Of a stretch of 36,270 nucleotides of DNA, positions 1-10,414 are shown one piece after another. How positions within the stretch are numbered: the first letter of the stretch is position 1; each line of letters opens with the position of its first letter. Both the position numbers and the translations under genes were made by a program. The notes under the pieces were generated by a model that saw only the letters and a list, made by a program, of their open reading frames with translations, was not told where the DNA came from and made no database searches. The DNA comes from Candidatus Eiseniibacteriota bacterium (lineage in GTDB: Bacteria; Eisenbacteria; RBG-16-71-46). The DNA is taken from contig JACRPT010000033.1 in NCBI GenBank assembly GCA_016223045.1, positions 1-36,270 of the forward strand. The letters are read 5' to 3'.

Positions 1-1
1 G

Positions 2-1180
2 CAGATCGACATCGGCGGCGTGGCGCTGCTGCGCGCGGCGGCCAAGAACCACGGCGACGTCATCGTAGTGCACGACCCCGCGCAGTACGCCGAGGTGCTC
101 GAGGCGCTCGGCTCGGGGGACGACACGCCCGGGCGCCGCCGCGCCTGGGCGGTGCGCGCCTTCGCCCGCACCGCGCGCTACGACGCCGCCATCGCCGCCG
201 AGCTGGCGCGGCGGACGGAAGGCGCGCTCGCCGACCGGCCGCCCGCGTTCCACGTGCTGGCGCTCGAGCGCGCGCGGCACCTGCGCTACGGCGAGAACCC
301 GCATCAGGCCGCCGCGCTCTACGCGCGCGCCGGGCAGGCGGCCGCGCTGGAAGCCTGGAAGGAGGGCAAGGAGCTCTCCTACAACAACCTCCTCGATCTC
401 GAGGCGGCGGTGGCGCTGGCCGGGAGGTTCGAGCCGCCGGCGTGCGTCATCGTCAAGCACAACCAGCCGTGCGGCGCCGCGTGTGGAGAGAGGCTGGCGG
501 AGGCCTGGGCCGCCGCGCTGCGCTGCGACGAGCTGTCGGCCTACGGCGGCATCGTGGCCTTCAACCGGCCGCTCGACGGCGCGACCGCCGCGCTGGTGGC
601 GAAGCAGTTCGTCGAGTGCGTGGCCGCTCCCGGGCTGTCGGCAGAGGCTGCCGGAGCCTTCAAGTCGAGGAAGAACGTCCGCCTGGTTCGGCTTGCGCCG
701 CAGGATGTTGCCCCACCCGACCCGTGGGCGGTGCGGCTCGTGGGGAGGTGGGCGCTGCTGCAGGCCGAGCGCGGGAGCGCCGCGCCCGAGTGGCGCGTGG
801 TGACGAAGCGCGCACCCACGGACGACGAGATGGAGGGCCTGCGCTTCGCCTGGGAGATCGCAGCCGCCGCGCGCTCGAACGCCATCGCCATCGCGCGCGG
901 CACCGCGCTCGTCGGCCTGGGCTCCGGCCAGACCAGCCGCGTGGATGCCGTGGACGTCGCGCTCATGAAGGCCCACCGCGCCGCGCACGACCTGCATGAT
1001 ACGGTGCTCGCGAGCGACGGTTTCTTCCCGTTCGCCGACAACATCGAGCACGCGGCGGACGCCGGGATCACCGCCTTCGTCCAGCCCGGCGGCTCGGTGC
1101 GCGACGCCGAGGTGATCGCGGCCTGCGACACCAGGGGCCTGGCGATGGTGCTCACGGACCGCAGGACGTTCAGGCACTGA
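2..1180 (+). CDS. purH: PurH, bifunctional AICAR transformylase/IMP cyclohydrolase (5' end outside window)
   Basis: This enzyme carries out the last two steps of IMP synthesis: formyl transfer from 10-formyl-THF to AICAR, then ring closure. About 392 residues are visible, against roughly 520-530 for the whole protein, so most of the N-terminal cyclohydrolase domain lies upstream of base 1. The frame is open from base 2 and begins with the conserved DIGG..LLRAAAKNH segment, so the ATG at base 20 is internal and not the start. The rest is the AICAR transformylase domain: RYGENPHQAA, KELSYNNLLDLEAA, the catalytic Lys-His pair (bases 455-460), RSNAIAIA with the active-site Asn, DGFFPFADNIE and the C-terminal TDRRTFRH. 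One oddity is that the usual KHxNPCG reads KHNQPCG, with Gln for Asn. guaA follows after 14 bases, making a purine gene pair. Confidence 0.97.
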   Translation, partial: QIDIGGVALLRAAAKNHGDVIVVHDPAQYAEVLEALGSGDDTPGRRRAWAVRAFARTARYDAAIAAELARRTEGALADRPPAFHVLALERARHLRYGENPHQAAALYARAGQAAALEAWKEGKELSYNNLLDLEAAVALAGRFEPPACVIVKHNQPCGAACGERLAEAWAAALRCDELSAYGGIVAFNRPLDGATAALVAKQFVECVAAPGLSAEAAGAFKSRKNVRLVRLAPQDVAPPDPWAVRLVGRWALLQAERGSAAPEWRVVTKRAPTDDEMEGLRFAWEIAAAARSNAIAIARGTALVGLGSGQTSRVDAVDVALMKAHRAAHDLHDTVLASDGFFPFADNIEHAADAGITAFVQPGGSVRDAEVIAACDTRGLAMVLTDRRTFRH

Positions 1181-1194
1181 GCCCGAGGACCCGC

Positions 1195-2736
1195 ATGGCC
1201 CGTGAACTCGTCCTCATCCTCGACTTCGGCTCCCAGTACACGCAGCTGATCGCGCGGCGCGTGCGCGAGCTGGGGGTGTTCTCGGAGATCGTGCCGGGCA
1301 CCATGCCCGCGGCGGAGATCGCGCGGCGCCGTCCCGACGCGCTCATCCTCTCGGGCTCGCCGGCGAGCGGCTACCGGGCCGCGGCGCCGCTGCCCGACCC
1401 GGAGATCTACGGCTGGAAGAAGCCGCTGCTCGGCATCTGCTACGGCTTCCAGGCCACCGTCCAGCTGATGGGCGGCGAGGTCGAGAAGGCGCCGCGCGCC
1501 GAGTACGGCATGGCGTCCTTCGTGCTGGACGGGAAGTCGCCGCTGTTCGCCGGCGTGCCCGGGCGCTTCCGCGCCTGGATGAGCCACGGCGACGAGGTGG
1601 CCTCGCTCCCCGCGGGCTGGCGCCGCGTGGCGCACACTTCGAACTGCCGCTTCGCCGCCGCCGCGCACGCGAAGCTGCCGTTCCACCTGATCCAGTTCCA
1701 TCCCGAGGTCGTGCACTCGCCCTACGGCCGGCAGGTGCTCGCCAACTTCCTCTTCAAGGTGGCGAAGCTCGAGGGCGGCTGGAGCATGAAGAGCTTCCTG
1801 CGCGCGGCCATCGCGGACATCCGCGCGAAGGTCGGCCCCGGCGGTCACATCCTGTGCGGGCTCTCGGGCGGCGTGGACAGCTCGGTGGTGGCGACGCTCT
1901 GCCACCGCGCCGTGGGCAAGCGCCTCACCTGCGTGATGGTGAACCACGGGCTGCTGCGCGAGGGCGAGGCCGAGGAGGTGGCGCGCGAGCTGGGGGCCAG
2001 ACGCGGGCTCAGGCTCGAGGTGGTGGACGCGCGCCGGCGCTTCCTCGACCGGCTGGCGGGTGTCGGCGACCCGGAGCAGAAGCGCAGGAACATAGGCGAG
2101 GAGTTCATCCGCGTGTTCGAAGAGGAGGCGCGGAAGATCGGCCCGGTCGAGTACCTGGCGCAGGGCACGCTCTACCCGGACGTGATCGAGAGCGCCTCGG
2201 CGGGCTTCGGCTCGCAGGTCATCAAGACCCATCACAACGTGGGCGGGCTGCCCGAGCGCATGCAGCTCAGGCTGATCGAGCCGCTGCGCCTGCTCTTCAA
2301 GGACGAGGTGCGCGAGCTGGGGCGCGCGCTCGGGCTGCCGGACCATCTGGTGGACCGCCACCCGTTCCCGGGGCCGGGTCTGGCGGTGCGCATCCTGGGG
2401 CCGGTGGTCGAGCACGACCTCGACCTGCTGCGCCGCGCCGACGCCATCTTCATCGAGGAACTGCGGCGCGCGCGGTGGTACGGACGCACCTGGCAGGCGT
2501 TCGCGGTGCTGCTGCCGGTCTCGACGGTGGGGGTCAAGGGCGACGAGCGCTCCTACGAGAAGGTGATCGCGCTGCGCGCGGTCAACAGCCAGGACGGCAT
2601 GACCGCGGACTGGACGCGGCTGCCGCCGGGCCTGATCGCGCGCGTGTCGAGCCGCATCGTCAACGAGGTGCGCGGCATCAACCGCGTGGTGATGGACTGC
2701 ACCAGCAAGCCGCCGGCGACCATCGAGTGGGAGTGA
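1195..2736 (+). CDS. guaA: GuaA, glutamine-hydrolysing GMP synthase
   Basis: This cytosolic enzyme converts XMP to GMP using ATP and ammonia released from glutamine. The 513-residue product has the normal family length. The N-terminal class I amidotransferase domain (about 1-190) shows the nucleophile Cys82 in GICYGFQ and the His169/Glu171 pair in FHPEV. The ATP-pyrophosphatase domain starts with the P-loop SGGVDSS (224-230). The dimerisation domain follows, with TLYPDVIES, THHNVGGLPE and FPGPGLAVRI, and the protein ends in SKPPATIEWE, the standard GMP synthase C-terminus. The ATG at 1195 gives the expected short leader before ILDFGSQYTQLI. It follows purH closely and its stop overlaps the next gene's start (TGATG), so the three are probably co-transcribed. 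Confidence 0.98.
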   Translation: MARELVLILDFGSQYTQLIARRVRELGVFSEIVPGTMPAAEIARRRPDALILSGSPASGYRAAAPLPDPEIYGWKKPLLGICYGFQATVQLMGGEVEKAPRAEYGMASFVLDGKSPLFAGVPGRFRAWMSHGDEVASLPAGWRRVAHTSNCRFAAAAHAKLPFHLIQFHPEVVHSPYGRQVLANFLFKVAKLEGGWSMKSFLRAAIADIRAKVGPGGHILCGLSGGVDSSVVATLCHRAVGKRLTCVMVNHGLLREGEAEEVARELGARRGLRLEVVDARRRFLDRLAGVGDPEQKRRNIGEEFIRVFEEEARKIGPVEYLAQGTLYPDVIESASAGFGSQVIKTHHNVGGLPERMQLRLIEPLRLLFKDEVRELGRALGLPDHLVDRHPFPGPGLAVRILGPVVEHDLDLLRRADAIFIEELRRARWYGRTWQAFAVLLPVSTVGVKGDERSYEKVIALRAVNSQDGMTADWTRLPPGLIARVSSRIVNEVRGINRVVMDCTSKPPATIEWE

Positions 2737-4856
2737 TGCGCGGCGTCCGCGCGGCGCTGGCGCTGTGCGCGGCGCTGGTGCCGGCCGGCGGGCGGGCCGC
2801 CGCGGCGCCCGTGGACGGCGCGCTCACCTGGCTCCCGGCGCTGGGCGTGCCGCGCGTGGACGGGTCGGGCTTCGTGCGCTGGACGCCCGCACCCGAGACG
2901 CTTTCGACCGCGCTGGCGCGCTGGCGCGCCGGCGTCCCGCCCGACAGCGCCGACCCGGCGGCGGCGCTCCGCGCCTGGCGCGTGCTGGCGCTCGACCCAC
3001 GGCTCGGGCCCTTCGCGCTGCGGCGGGTGGCGCTGTGCGCGCTCGACGTTGGCGACAGCGCGGCGGCGGACTCGGCCTGGGAGCGGCTCGCCGCCGGCGG
3101 CGGCCTGTGGGCGTGGGAGGCGCTGCGCGCCCGCACCGACCTGGCGGTCGCGCGCCGGTCGCCGGCGCGGGCCGACTCGCTGCTCGAGGCGGCCGACGGC
3201 GCGGGCTGGCCCGACGCCGATCGCGCCGCCTGGCTCGAGCGTCGCATCGCGCTGCGCGCCACGCTCGGCGACACCCTGCAGGCCCTCGAGTGGGCGCGTC
3301 AGGGGATCCGGCGTTACCCCGCGCTCCCGGCGGCCGCGCGCATCCTGGCGGCGCTGGACTCGCTCACGGCGGCGCGCCGCGACACGCTCTCCTCGGACGA
3401 CCGGCGCGCCGCCGCCGAGGTGGACTTCTGGCGCGGAGCGACCGCTTCGGCCGTGCGCCGGCTCGAGGATGCCGCGGGCGGCGCCCGCGACCCGTGGCGC
3501 GTCGCGCTGCGGCGCGGCGAGGTCCTGCGGCTCGCGCACCGGCTGGACGACGCGCGCGCGGCGCTGACCGCGGCGCTGCGGCTGGCGCCCGCGGCCGACG
3601 ACAGCGCCCGGGCGCTGCTGGAGCGGGCGCGGGCGGCGCGCGACGCCGGGCGTGACGCGGACGCGCTGGCGGATCTCGGCGATGCCGCCGCCCGGGCGCG
3701 CGCTCCCGGGCTCCGCGAGAGCGCGTGGTGGGAGCGTGCGCGGCTGCTCGAGAGCCGCGGGCGCTGGGAGCAGGCGGGGCTCGACTACGCCCGGGTCGCG
3801 GAGACCGCGGCCGGCCGCGCGGGCGACGCGACGTTCCGCGCGGGGCTCATGCTCCTCGCGCGCGGCGACGCGGCGGGGGCGGAACGCTGGCTCGCGCGTG
3901 CCGCGGGAGAGGAAGGGCGCTTCTGGCGGGCCGTGCTCCTGCGCCGCTCGGACCCGGCCGCCGGCGACAGCGCGCTGCGGGTCCTCGCCGGGCTCCCGGG
4001 CTATACCTTCTATAGAGCGGCTGCCCGGGACTCGCTGGGGCTGCGGGGCTGGCCCGGGACGCCGGTGGCCCGGCCGCCGTGGGATTCGACCGCGGCGCTG
4101 GCGCTGGCGCGCGACCTCGCCGCCGTCGGGCTCTCCTCCGAGGCGGCCACGGTGCTGGACCGCTGGGCTGCGGGCGACGCGCGGCTCGGTCCCGCGCTTC
4201 CCGACGCCCGGCGGCCGCGGGCGCTGCTCGAGGCCGCGCGCCTCGCCGGCGCGCTCGGCCGCATGCCGCTCGCGATCCAGCTCGCCGGGCGCTGCCTCGC
4301 CGCGCTCGGCGACTCGAGCGCGGCCGCCTGGAGCGTGGTCCCGTGGAGCTACCCGGCCGCCTTCGACTCGCTGTTCGCGGCCTTCCCCGACTCGGCGGCG
4401 GCCGGGGCCGCCGAGTGCGCGCTGCTCCAGGCGCTGGCCTGGCAGGAGAGCAAGCTCGACCCGCGCGCCCGCTCGCGCAGCGATGCGCTCGGGCTCTGCC
4501 AGCTCAAGCTCGCGACCGCGGCCGAGCTGGCGCGCGCCGCGCGCGAACCGGTCCCCGACCGGGACGCGCTCCTGGACCCGGCGCTCGGCCTGCGCTATGG
4601 CGCGCGCTACCTCGAGCGCCAGTGGCGGCGGTTCGGCAGCGCGGTCCTGGCGCTCGCCGCCTACAACGCGGGCCCCGGCGCCATCGCGCGGTGGCTGGCG
4701 CTGCACGCGGCGGAGTCGAGCCGCTGGCCGGGAGGAGCCGCGCTCCAATGCGAGCTGATCGCGCGGCCCGAGACCGAGGACTACGTCAAGCGCATCCTGG
4801 CGGTCCGCCAGGCCTACCGCGAGCTGCGGCCGGCGGCGGGCGCCGCTGCGCATTGA
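2736..4856 (+). CDS. Slt-type lytic transglycosylase with helical-repeat N-terminal region
   Basis: Predicted periplasmic murein lytic transglycosylase (GH23) that cleaves the MurNAc-GlcNAc bond to form 1,6-anhydroMurNAc ends. The 706-residue product begins with a signal peptide (basic n-region, then LALCAALVPAGG..AAAA). Residues of about 40-540 are Ala/Leu/Arg-rich helical repeats resembling the TPR-like superhelix of Slt70. The C-terminal catalytic domain (about 560-690) has the catalytic Glu571 in AWQESKLDPRARS, then GLCQLKLATA, LAAYNAGPGAI and ETEDYVKRIL, the usual order of SLT motifs. The ATG at 2736 overlaps the guaA stop and is the first start that gives a signal peptide; the frame is open further upstream inside guaA, but that part is a shadow. 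The typical GLMQ(L/M)MP appears as GLCQLKL. Confidence 0.9.
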   Translation: MRGVRAALALCAALVPAGGRAAAAPVDGALTWLPALGVPRVDGSGFVRWTPAPETLSTALARWRAGVPPDSADPAAALRAWRVLALDPRLGPFALRRVALCALDVGDSAAADSAWERLAAGGGLWAWEALRARTDLAVARRSPARADSLLEAADGAGWPDADRAAWLERRIALRATLGDTLQALEWARQGIRRYPALPAAARILAALDSLTAARRDTLSSDDRRAAAEVDFWRGATASAVRRLEDAAGGARDPWRVALRRGEVLRLAHRLDDARAALTAALRLAPAADDSARALLERARAARDAGRDADALADLGDAAARARAPGLRESAWWERARLLESRGRWEQAGLDYARVAETAAGRAGDATFRAGLMLLARGDAAGAERWLARAAGEEGRFWRAVLLRRSDPAAGDSALRVLAGLPGYTFYRAAARDSLGLRGWPGTPVARPPWDSTAALALARDLAAVGLSSEAATVLDRWAAGDARLGPALPDARRPRALLEAARLAGALGRMPLAIQLAGRCLAALGDSSAAAWSVVPWSYPAAFDSLFAAFPDSAAAGAAECALLQALAWQESKLDPRARSRSDALGLCQLKLATAAELARAAREPVPDRDALLDPALGLRYGARYLERQWRRFGSAVLALAAYNAGPGAIARWLALHAAESSRWPGGAALQCELIARPETEDYVKRILAVRQAYRELRPAAGAAAH

Positions 4857-4898
4857 GGCGCCCCGCGGCGCCGCGCATCTGCTAGTTTCGTCCGCACC

Positions 4899-5561
4899 AT
4901 GACCTCACCGCGCGATCCGCGGCGCCCGCCGCACGACCCGCTGGCCCCGCTGCGCACCGAGGGCTGGCTCACCGAGGCGCGCCGCAAGGCGCTCCACCTC
5001 TCCTTCTTCGTGCTGCCGCTCGAGCTGCTCTTCCAGCTCCTGCCCTGGCCGCGGGGAAAGAGCGAATTCCGCCTGCTCTTCATCGCCCTGGTGGTCGGCG
5101 CGATCGCGCTCGACCTGCTGCGCATCCACGAGCGCCGGGTCGGGGACCTGTTCCGTCGCTTCTTCGGCGGCATGATCCGCGAGCACGAGCGCTTCAACCT
5201 GCTGGGCTCGACCTACCTGCTGCTGGCGGCGCTGCTGGCGATCGAGATCTTCCCGCAGCCGGTGGCGGCCGCGGCGCTCGGCTTCACCGTGCTGGGCGAC
5301 GCCTGCGCCGCCATCGTGGGCAAGGCCTGGGGGCGGACGCGCATCTTCAACAAGTCGCTCGAGGGACTGGCCGGGTGCCTGGCCGCCTGCCTGGCCTGGG
5401 CCGCGTTCCTGGCCGCTACCGGGCACCTGCCCTGGTCGGTGGCGGTGACCGGCGCGCTGGTCGCAAGTCTGGTGGAGTTCCTGCCGATACCCCTGGACGA
5501 CAACCTCGGCATCACGCTGTCCGCCGGATACGCCATGAGACTCCTCTGGATGCCCGCATGA
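4899..5561 (+). CDS. SEC59/DGK1/VTE5-like CTP-dependent lipid kinase (membrane protein)
   Basis: Predicted polytopic inner-membrane kinase of the dolichol kinase/phytol kinase/CTP-dependent diacylglycerol kinase family, related to phosphatidate cytidylyltransferases. The 220-residue product shows the family landmarks in order: EARRKALHL (26-34), GDACAAIVGKAWGRTRI (133-149), KSLEG (152-156) and the C-terminal EFLPIPLDDNLGITLSAG (193-210), matching the family's E...DN(L/F) signature. Hydrophobic segments lie near 35-50, 58-75, 103-118, 120-140, 157-174 and 180-198. The substrate cannot be read from sequence; diacylglycerol, a polyprenol or an isoprenoid alcohol are all possible. The neighbours are a murein hydrolase upstream and a TPR protein downstream, the latter overlapping by ATGA. 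That setting fits an envelope-lipid recycling role, but this is inference. Confidence 0.8.
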   Translation: MTSPRDPRRPPHDPLAPLRTEGWLTEARRKALHLSFFVLPLELLFQLLPWPRGKSEFRLLFIALVVGAIALDLLRIHERRVGDLFRRFFGGMIREHERFNLLGSTYLLLAALLAIEIFPQPVAAAALGFTVLGDACAAIVGKAWGRTRIFNKSLEGLAGCLAACLAWAAFLAATGHLPWSVAVTGALVASLVEFLPIPLDDNLGITLSAGYAMRLLWMPA

Positions 5562-6502
5562 ACCCGCGACCGTTCCAATTCCCCCATCCCGAGTTCGCCG
5601 AGGCCGTGGAGATCGCCCGCTCGGGTCGCCACGGCGAGGCGATCGCGCGCATCGAGCGCGCCGTGCCTGCGACCGCGCACCCCTCGCGTAAGGCTGCCGG
5701 GGCCACCGCGCTCTCGCACATCGCGCGGGTGTGCGAGCTGGCGGGCGACCGCTCGCACGCCGAGCACGCGCTCGAGGTGGCGCTGCGGCTGCGGCCGCGC
5801 TACGCCGATCTCCACTTCCGCAAGGCGCGCGTGCTGATCGCGCTTCAGCGGCGCACCGAGGCCCGCAAGGCGCTCGACGCCGCGCTCACGCTGAACCCCC
5901 GCTACGGCGCGGCGCGCCTGGAGCGCGCGCTCCTGGACGCGTCCGAGGGCCTGGTGGGCGAGGCGCTCGACCAGCTGCGCGCGCTGGCGCAGGAGGTGCG
6001 CATCGAGGAGCCGTACGCCTTCCAGCAGGGGCTCGAGAGCCTGGAGCGCGCCGACTGGGAGGAGGCGGGCGTGCTGCTGGAGCGGGCGCTGCGCGTCCCG
6101 CACGCGCCGGTGGACCAGCTGCTCGAGCGCTACCGCGAGGCCATGACGGCCGGCGAGCCGGGCCGTGCCGCCGCGCTGGTGCGCGAGTCGTTCGCGGGCC
6201 GGGACGCCTATCCCGACCTCCACTACCTGCTGGGCTCGGCGGAGCTCAAGCAGGGGCACCTGGACGACGCGCTGGCGTCGCTGGCGCGCGCGCTCGAGCT
6301 CAACCCGGACTTCCACGCCGCGCGCGTGCAGATGGCGCGCACGCTCGAGGCGATGGGCGCGATCGCGCAGGCCGCCGAGCAGGTGGCGCTGGTGCTGCAG
6401 AGCGAGCCGGGGTACCCCGAGGCGCTCGAGCTTCACCAGCGCTGGACATCCCGCGGCCGCCGCCCGGCGGTCCGGGAGGACCAGGCCCCGAAAGCCCCTT
6501 GA
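5558..6502 (+). CDS. TPR-repeat protein, function unassigned
   Basis: A 314-residue protein made almost entirely of tetratricopeptide-like helix pairs. Clear units include [40 protein letters not shown] and [18 protein letters not shown], each with the Ala/Leu/Pro spacing of a TPR. It has no signal peptide and no hydrophobic segment, so it should be cytoplasmic and act as a protein-binding scaffold. The start ATG at 5558 overlaps the stop of the lipid kinase gene (ATGA), which indicates translational coupling and chooses this start over the upstream open frame. The last 20 residues are basic and low in complexity. The partner is unknown. Confidence 0.85.
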   Translation: MNPRPFQFPHPEFAEAVEIARSGRHGEAIARIERAVPATAHPSRKAAGATALSHIARVCELAGDRSHAEHALEVALRLRPRYADLHFRKARVLIALQRRTEARKALDAALTLNPRYGAARLERALLDASEGLVGEALDQLRALAQEVRIEEPYAFQQGLESLERADWEEAGVLLERALRVPHAPVDQLLERYREAMTAGEPGRAAALVRESFAGRDAYPDLHYLLGSAELKQGHLDDALASLARALELNPDFHAARVQMARTLEAMGAIAQAAEQVALVLQSEPGYPEALELHQRWTSRGRRPAVREDQAPKAP

Positions 6503-6567
6503 CCCGGGGCCGCGCACCGTCCAACCTGTGGTCGGACTTCGAGCCGTGGCAGGAATCCTGGTCGTTC

Positions 6568-6575
6568 AGGGAGGA
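6568..6575 (+). promoter_or_regulatory. Strong Shine-Dalgarno of the cold-shock gene
   Basis: AGGGAGGA lies 6 bases before the ATG at 6582. It fixes the start of the short cold-shock ORF inside a longer open frame. The same octamer with the same spacing precedes the small outer-membrane protein gene at 27911. Confidence 0.7.
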
Positions 6576-6581
6576 CCACCC

Positions 6582-6785
6582 ATGGCGCGTGGTACGGTGA
6601 AGTGGTTCAACGACCACAAGGGGTACGGTTTCATCGCGGCGGAGGGACTGCAGGAGGTGTTCGTGCATCACTCCGCCATCGAGGGCAATGGGTTTCGGAC
6701 CCTCCACGAGGGCGAGCAGGTGGAGTTCGAGATCCGGACGAGTGAACGCGGTGCCGAGGCCGCACACGTCACCAAGCTGATCTGA
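6582..6785 (+). CDS. csp: CspA-family cold-shock protein
   Basis: A 67-residue single cold-shock (OB-fold) domain that binds single-stranded RNA or DNA and melts RNA secondary structure. It begins [10 protein letters not shown], carries RNP1 as KGYGFI (13-18) and RNP2 as VFVHHS (26-31), and ends AAHVTKLI, all standard for the family at full length. The start is set by the adjacent strong ribosome binding site. The gene stands alone: 79 bases separate it from the TPR gene, and a hairpin terminator follows it before secA. A TTGACC at 6499-6504 could be a -35 element, but no good -10 lies at the right distance. Whether this copy is cold-induced cannot be seen. Confidence 0.96.
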   Translation: MARGTVKWFNDHKGYGFIAAEGLQEVFVHHSAIEGNGFRTLHEGEQVEFEIRTSERGAEAAHVTKLI

Positions 6786-6807
6786 CAACGAGCGCTCGAA
6801 GTCCGCG

Positions 6808-6850
6808 CGGCCCGATGCGCGCATCGCCATCGGGCCGTCGCTGTTCCCCC
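6808..6850 (+). terminator. Hairpin terminator candidate after csp
   Basis: CGGCCCGATG (6808-6817) and CATCGGGCCG (6828-6837) form a perfect 10-bp stem with a 10-base loop, just 22 bases after the csp stop. The following TCGCTGTTCCCCC is only weakly T-rich, so termination could need help. Placement between a mono-cistronic gene and secA supports the call. Confidence 0.6.
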
Positions 6851-6900
6851 GGCATGCCGGCTCGCGGGACCGCCCCGGGGCCGCCCCGGACCCCGCCCGC

Positions 6901-6926
6901 TTGACACGCCCTCTATCCTGAGGCCC
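6901..6926 (+). promoter_or_regulatory. Promoter-like elements immediately upstream of secA
   Basis: A perfect TTGACA (6901-6906) and a good -10-like TATCCT (6914-6919) sit in the 26 bases before the secA ATG. They are only 7 bases apart, so they cannot be the -35 and -10 of one ordinary sigma70 promoter. If TATCCT is used as a -10, transcription would begin at about 6926 and the mRNA would be leaderless or nearly so. A weak GAGG (6920-6923) is the only ribosome-binding candidate. Confidence 0.35.
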
Positions 6927-9934
<3,008 letters not shown>

Positions 9935-9935
<1 letters not shown>

Positions 9936-10414
9936 TGGACCAGCCGAGGGACGGCTTCGCGCGCCTGATGCGGCTGCTGGCCGAGCACCTCGAGCGCTGG
10001 CTCGACGGCGACGAGCTGGCCTTCGAGACGCTCGGCGAGGCCATCGAGCAGGCGGCCCCGAGCGAGGAGGACCTGCAGGCCGCGGCCTGGGTGCTGGACG
10101 GCCTGGCCATGGGCCCGGGCGCTGCGGACAGCGCGGTGTCGGGTGTGCCCGGGCGGCACGCGCTGCGCGTGCTGAGCGCCGAGGAGCGCGCCTCGCTGAG
10201 TACCGAGGCCTGGGGCTACCTGATCGATCTGCGGCGCAAGGGTTCGCTCGACGCCGGGCAGTTCGAGCGGGTGCTCGACCTGCTCTCGGGCTGCGGCGTG
10301 CGCCCGGTGAGCGTGGACCTGGCGCGGGAAGTGGCGGCGCGCGTGGCGCTGCGGGTGGAAGACGACGGCGGCCTCGGAGACCTGCCTCATGGCGACATCG
10401 AGCACTCGCACTAG
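9935..10414 (+). CDS. smg: Smg/DUF494-family protein
   Basis: A 159-residue protein resembling the Smg (DUF494) family, whose biochemical role is not established. The match is clearest in the second half: ALRVLSAEERASLSTEAWGY, then LIDLRRKGSLDAGQFERVLD, corresponding to the RIYTPEE...GFLLFLEQ...ERVL region of E. coli Smg (157 aa). The N-terminal part is acidic and helical. The ATG at 9935 overlaps the secA stop, and the 3' end overlaps topA by 26 bases. In gammaproteobacteria smg lies beside a gene for a TopA-type zinc-finger protein; here it lies beside topA itself, which supports the assignment and suggests a functional link with topoisomerase I. Confidence 0.7.

Noticed and set aside
541-2415. 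A 624-codon minus-strand frame opposite purH and guaA, and similar ones at 2553-4853, 17443-20505, 28534-29988 and 29679-31832.
   Set aside because: All lie wholly opposite genes with clear family motifs, have biased composition and no domain, so they are shadows.
4005-4020. AT-rich patch with TATACC and CTATAG inside the lytic transglycosylase gene, considered as an internal promoter or insertion scar.
   Set aside because: The reading frame continues unbroken through it, encoding GYTFYRAA, and no -35 or target duplication is visible.
6499-6527. TTGACC as the -35 of a csp promoter.
   Set aside because: At 17 bases' spacing the -10 would be CAACCT, matching only two consensus positions. It is kept only as a remark in the csp entry.
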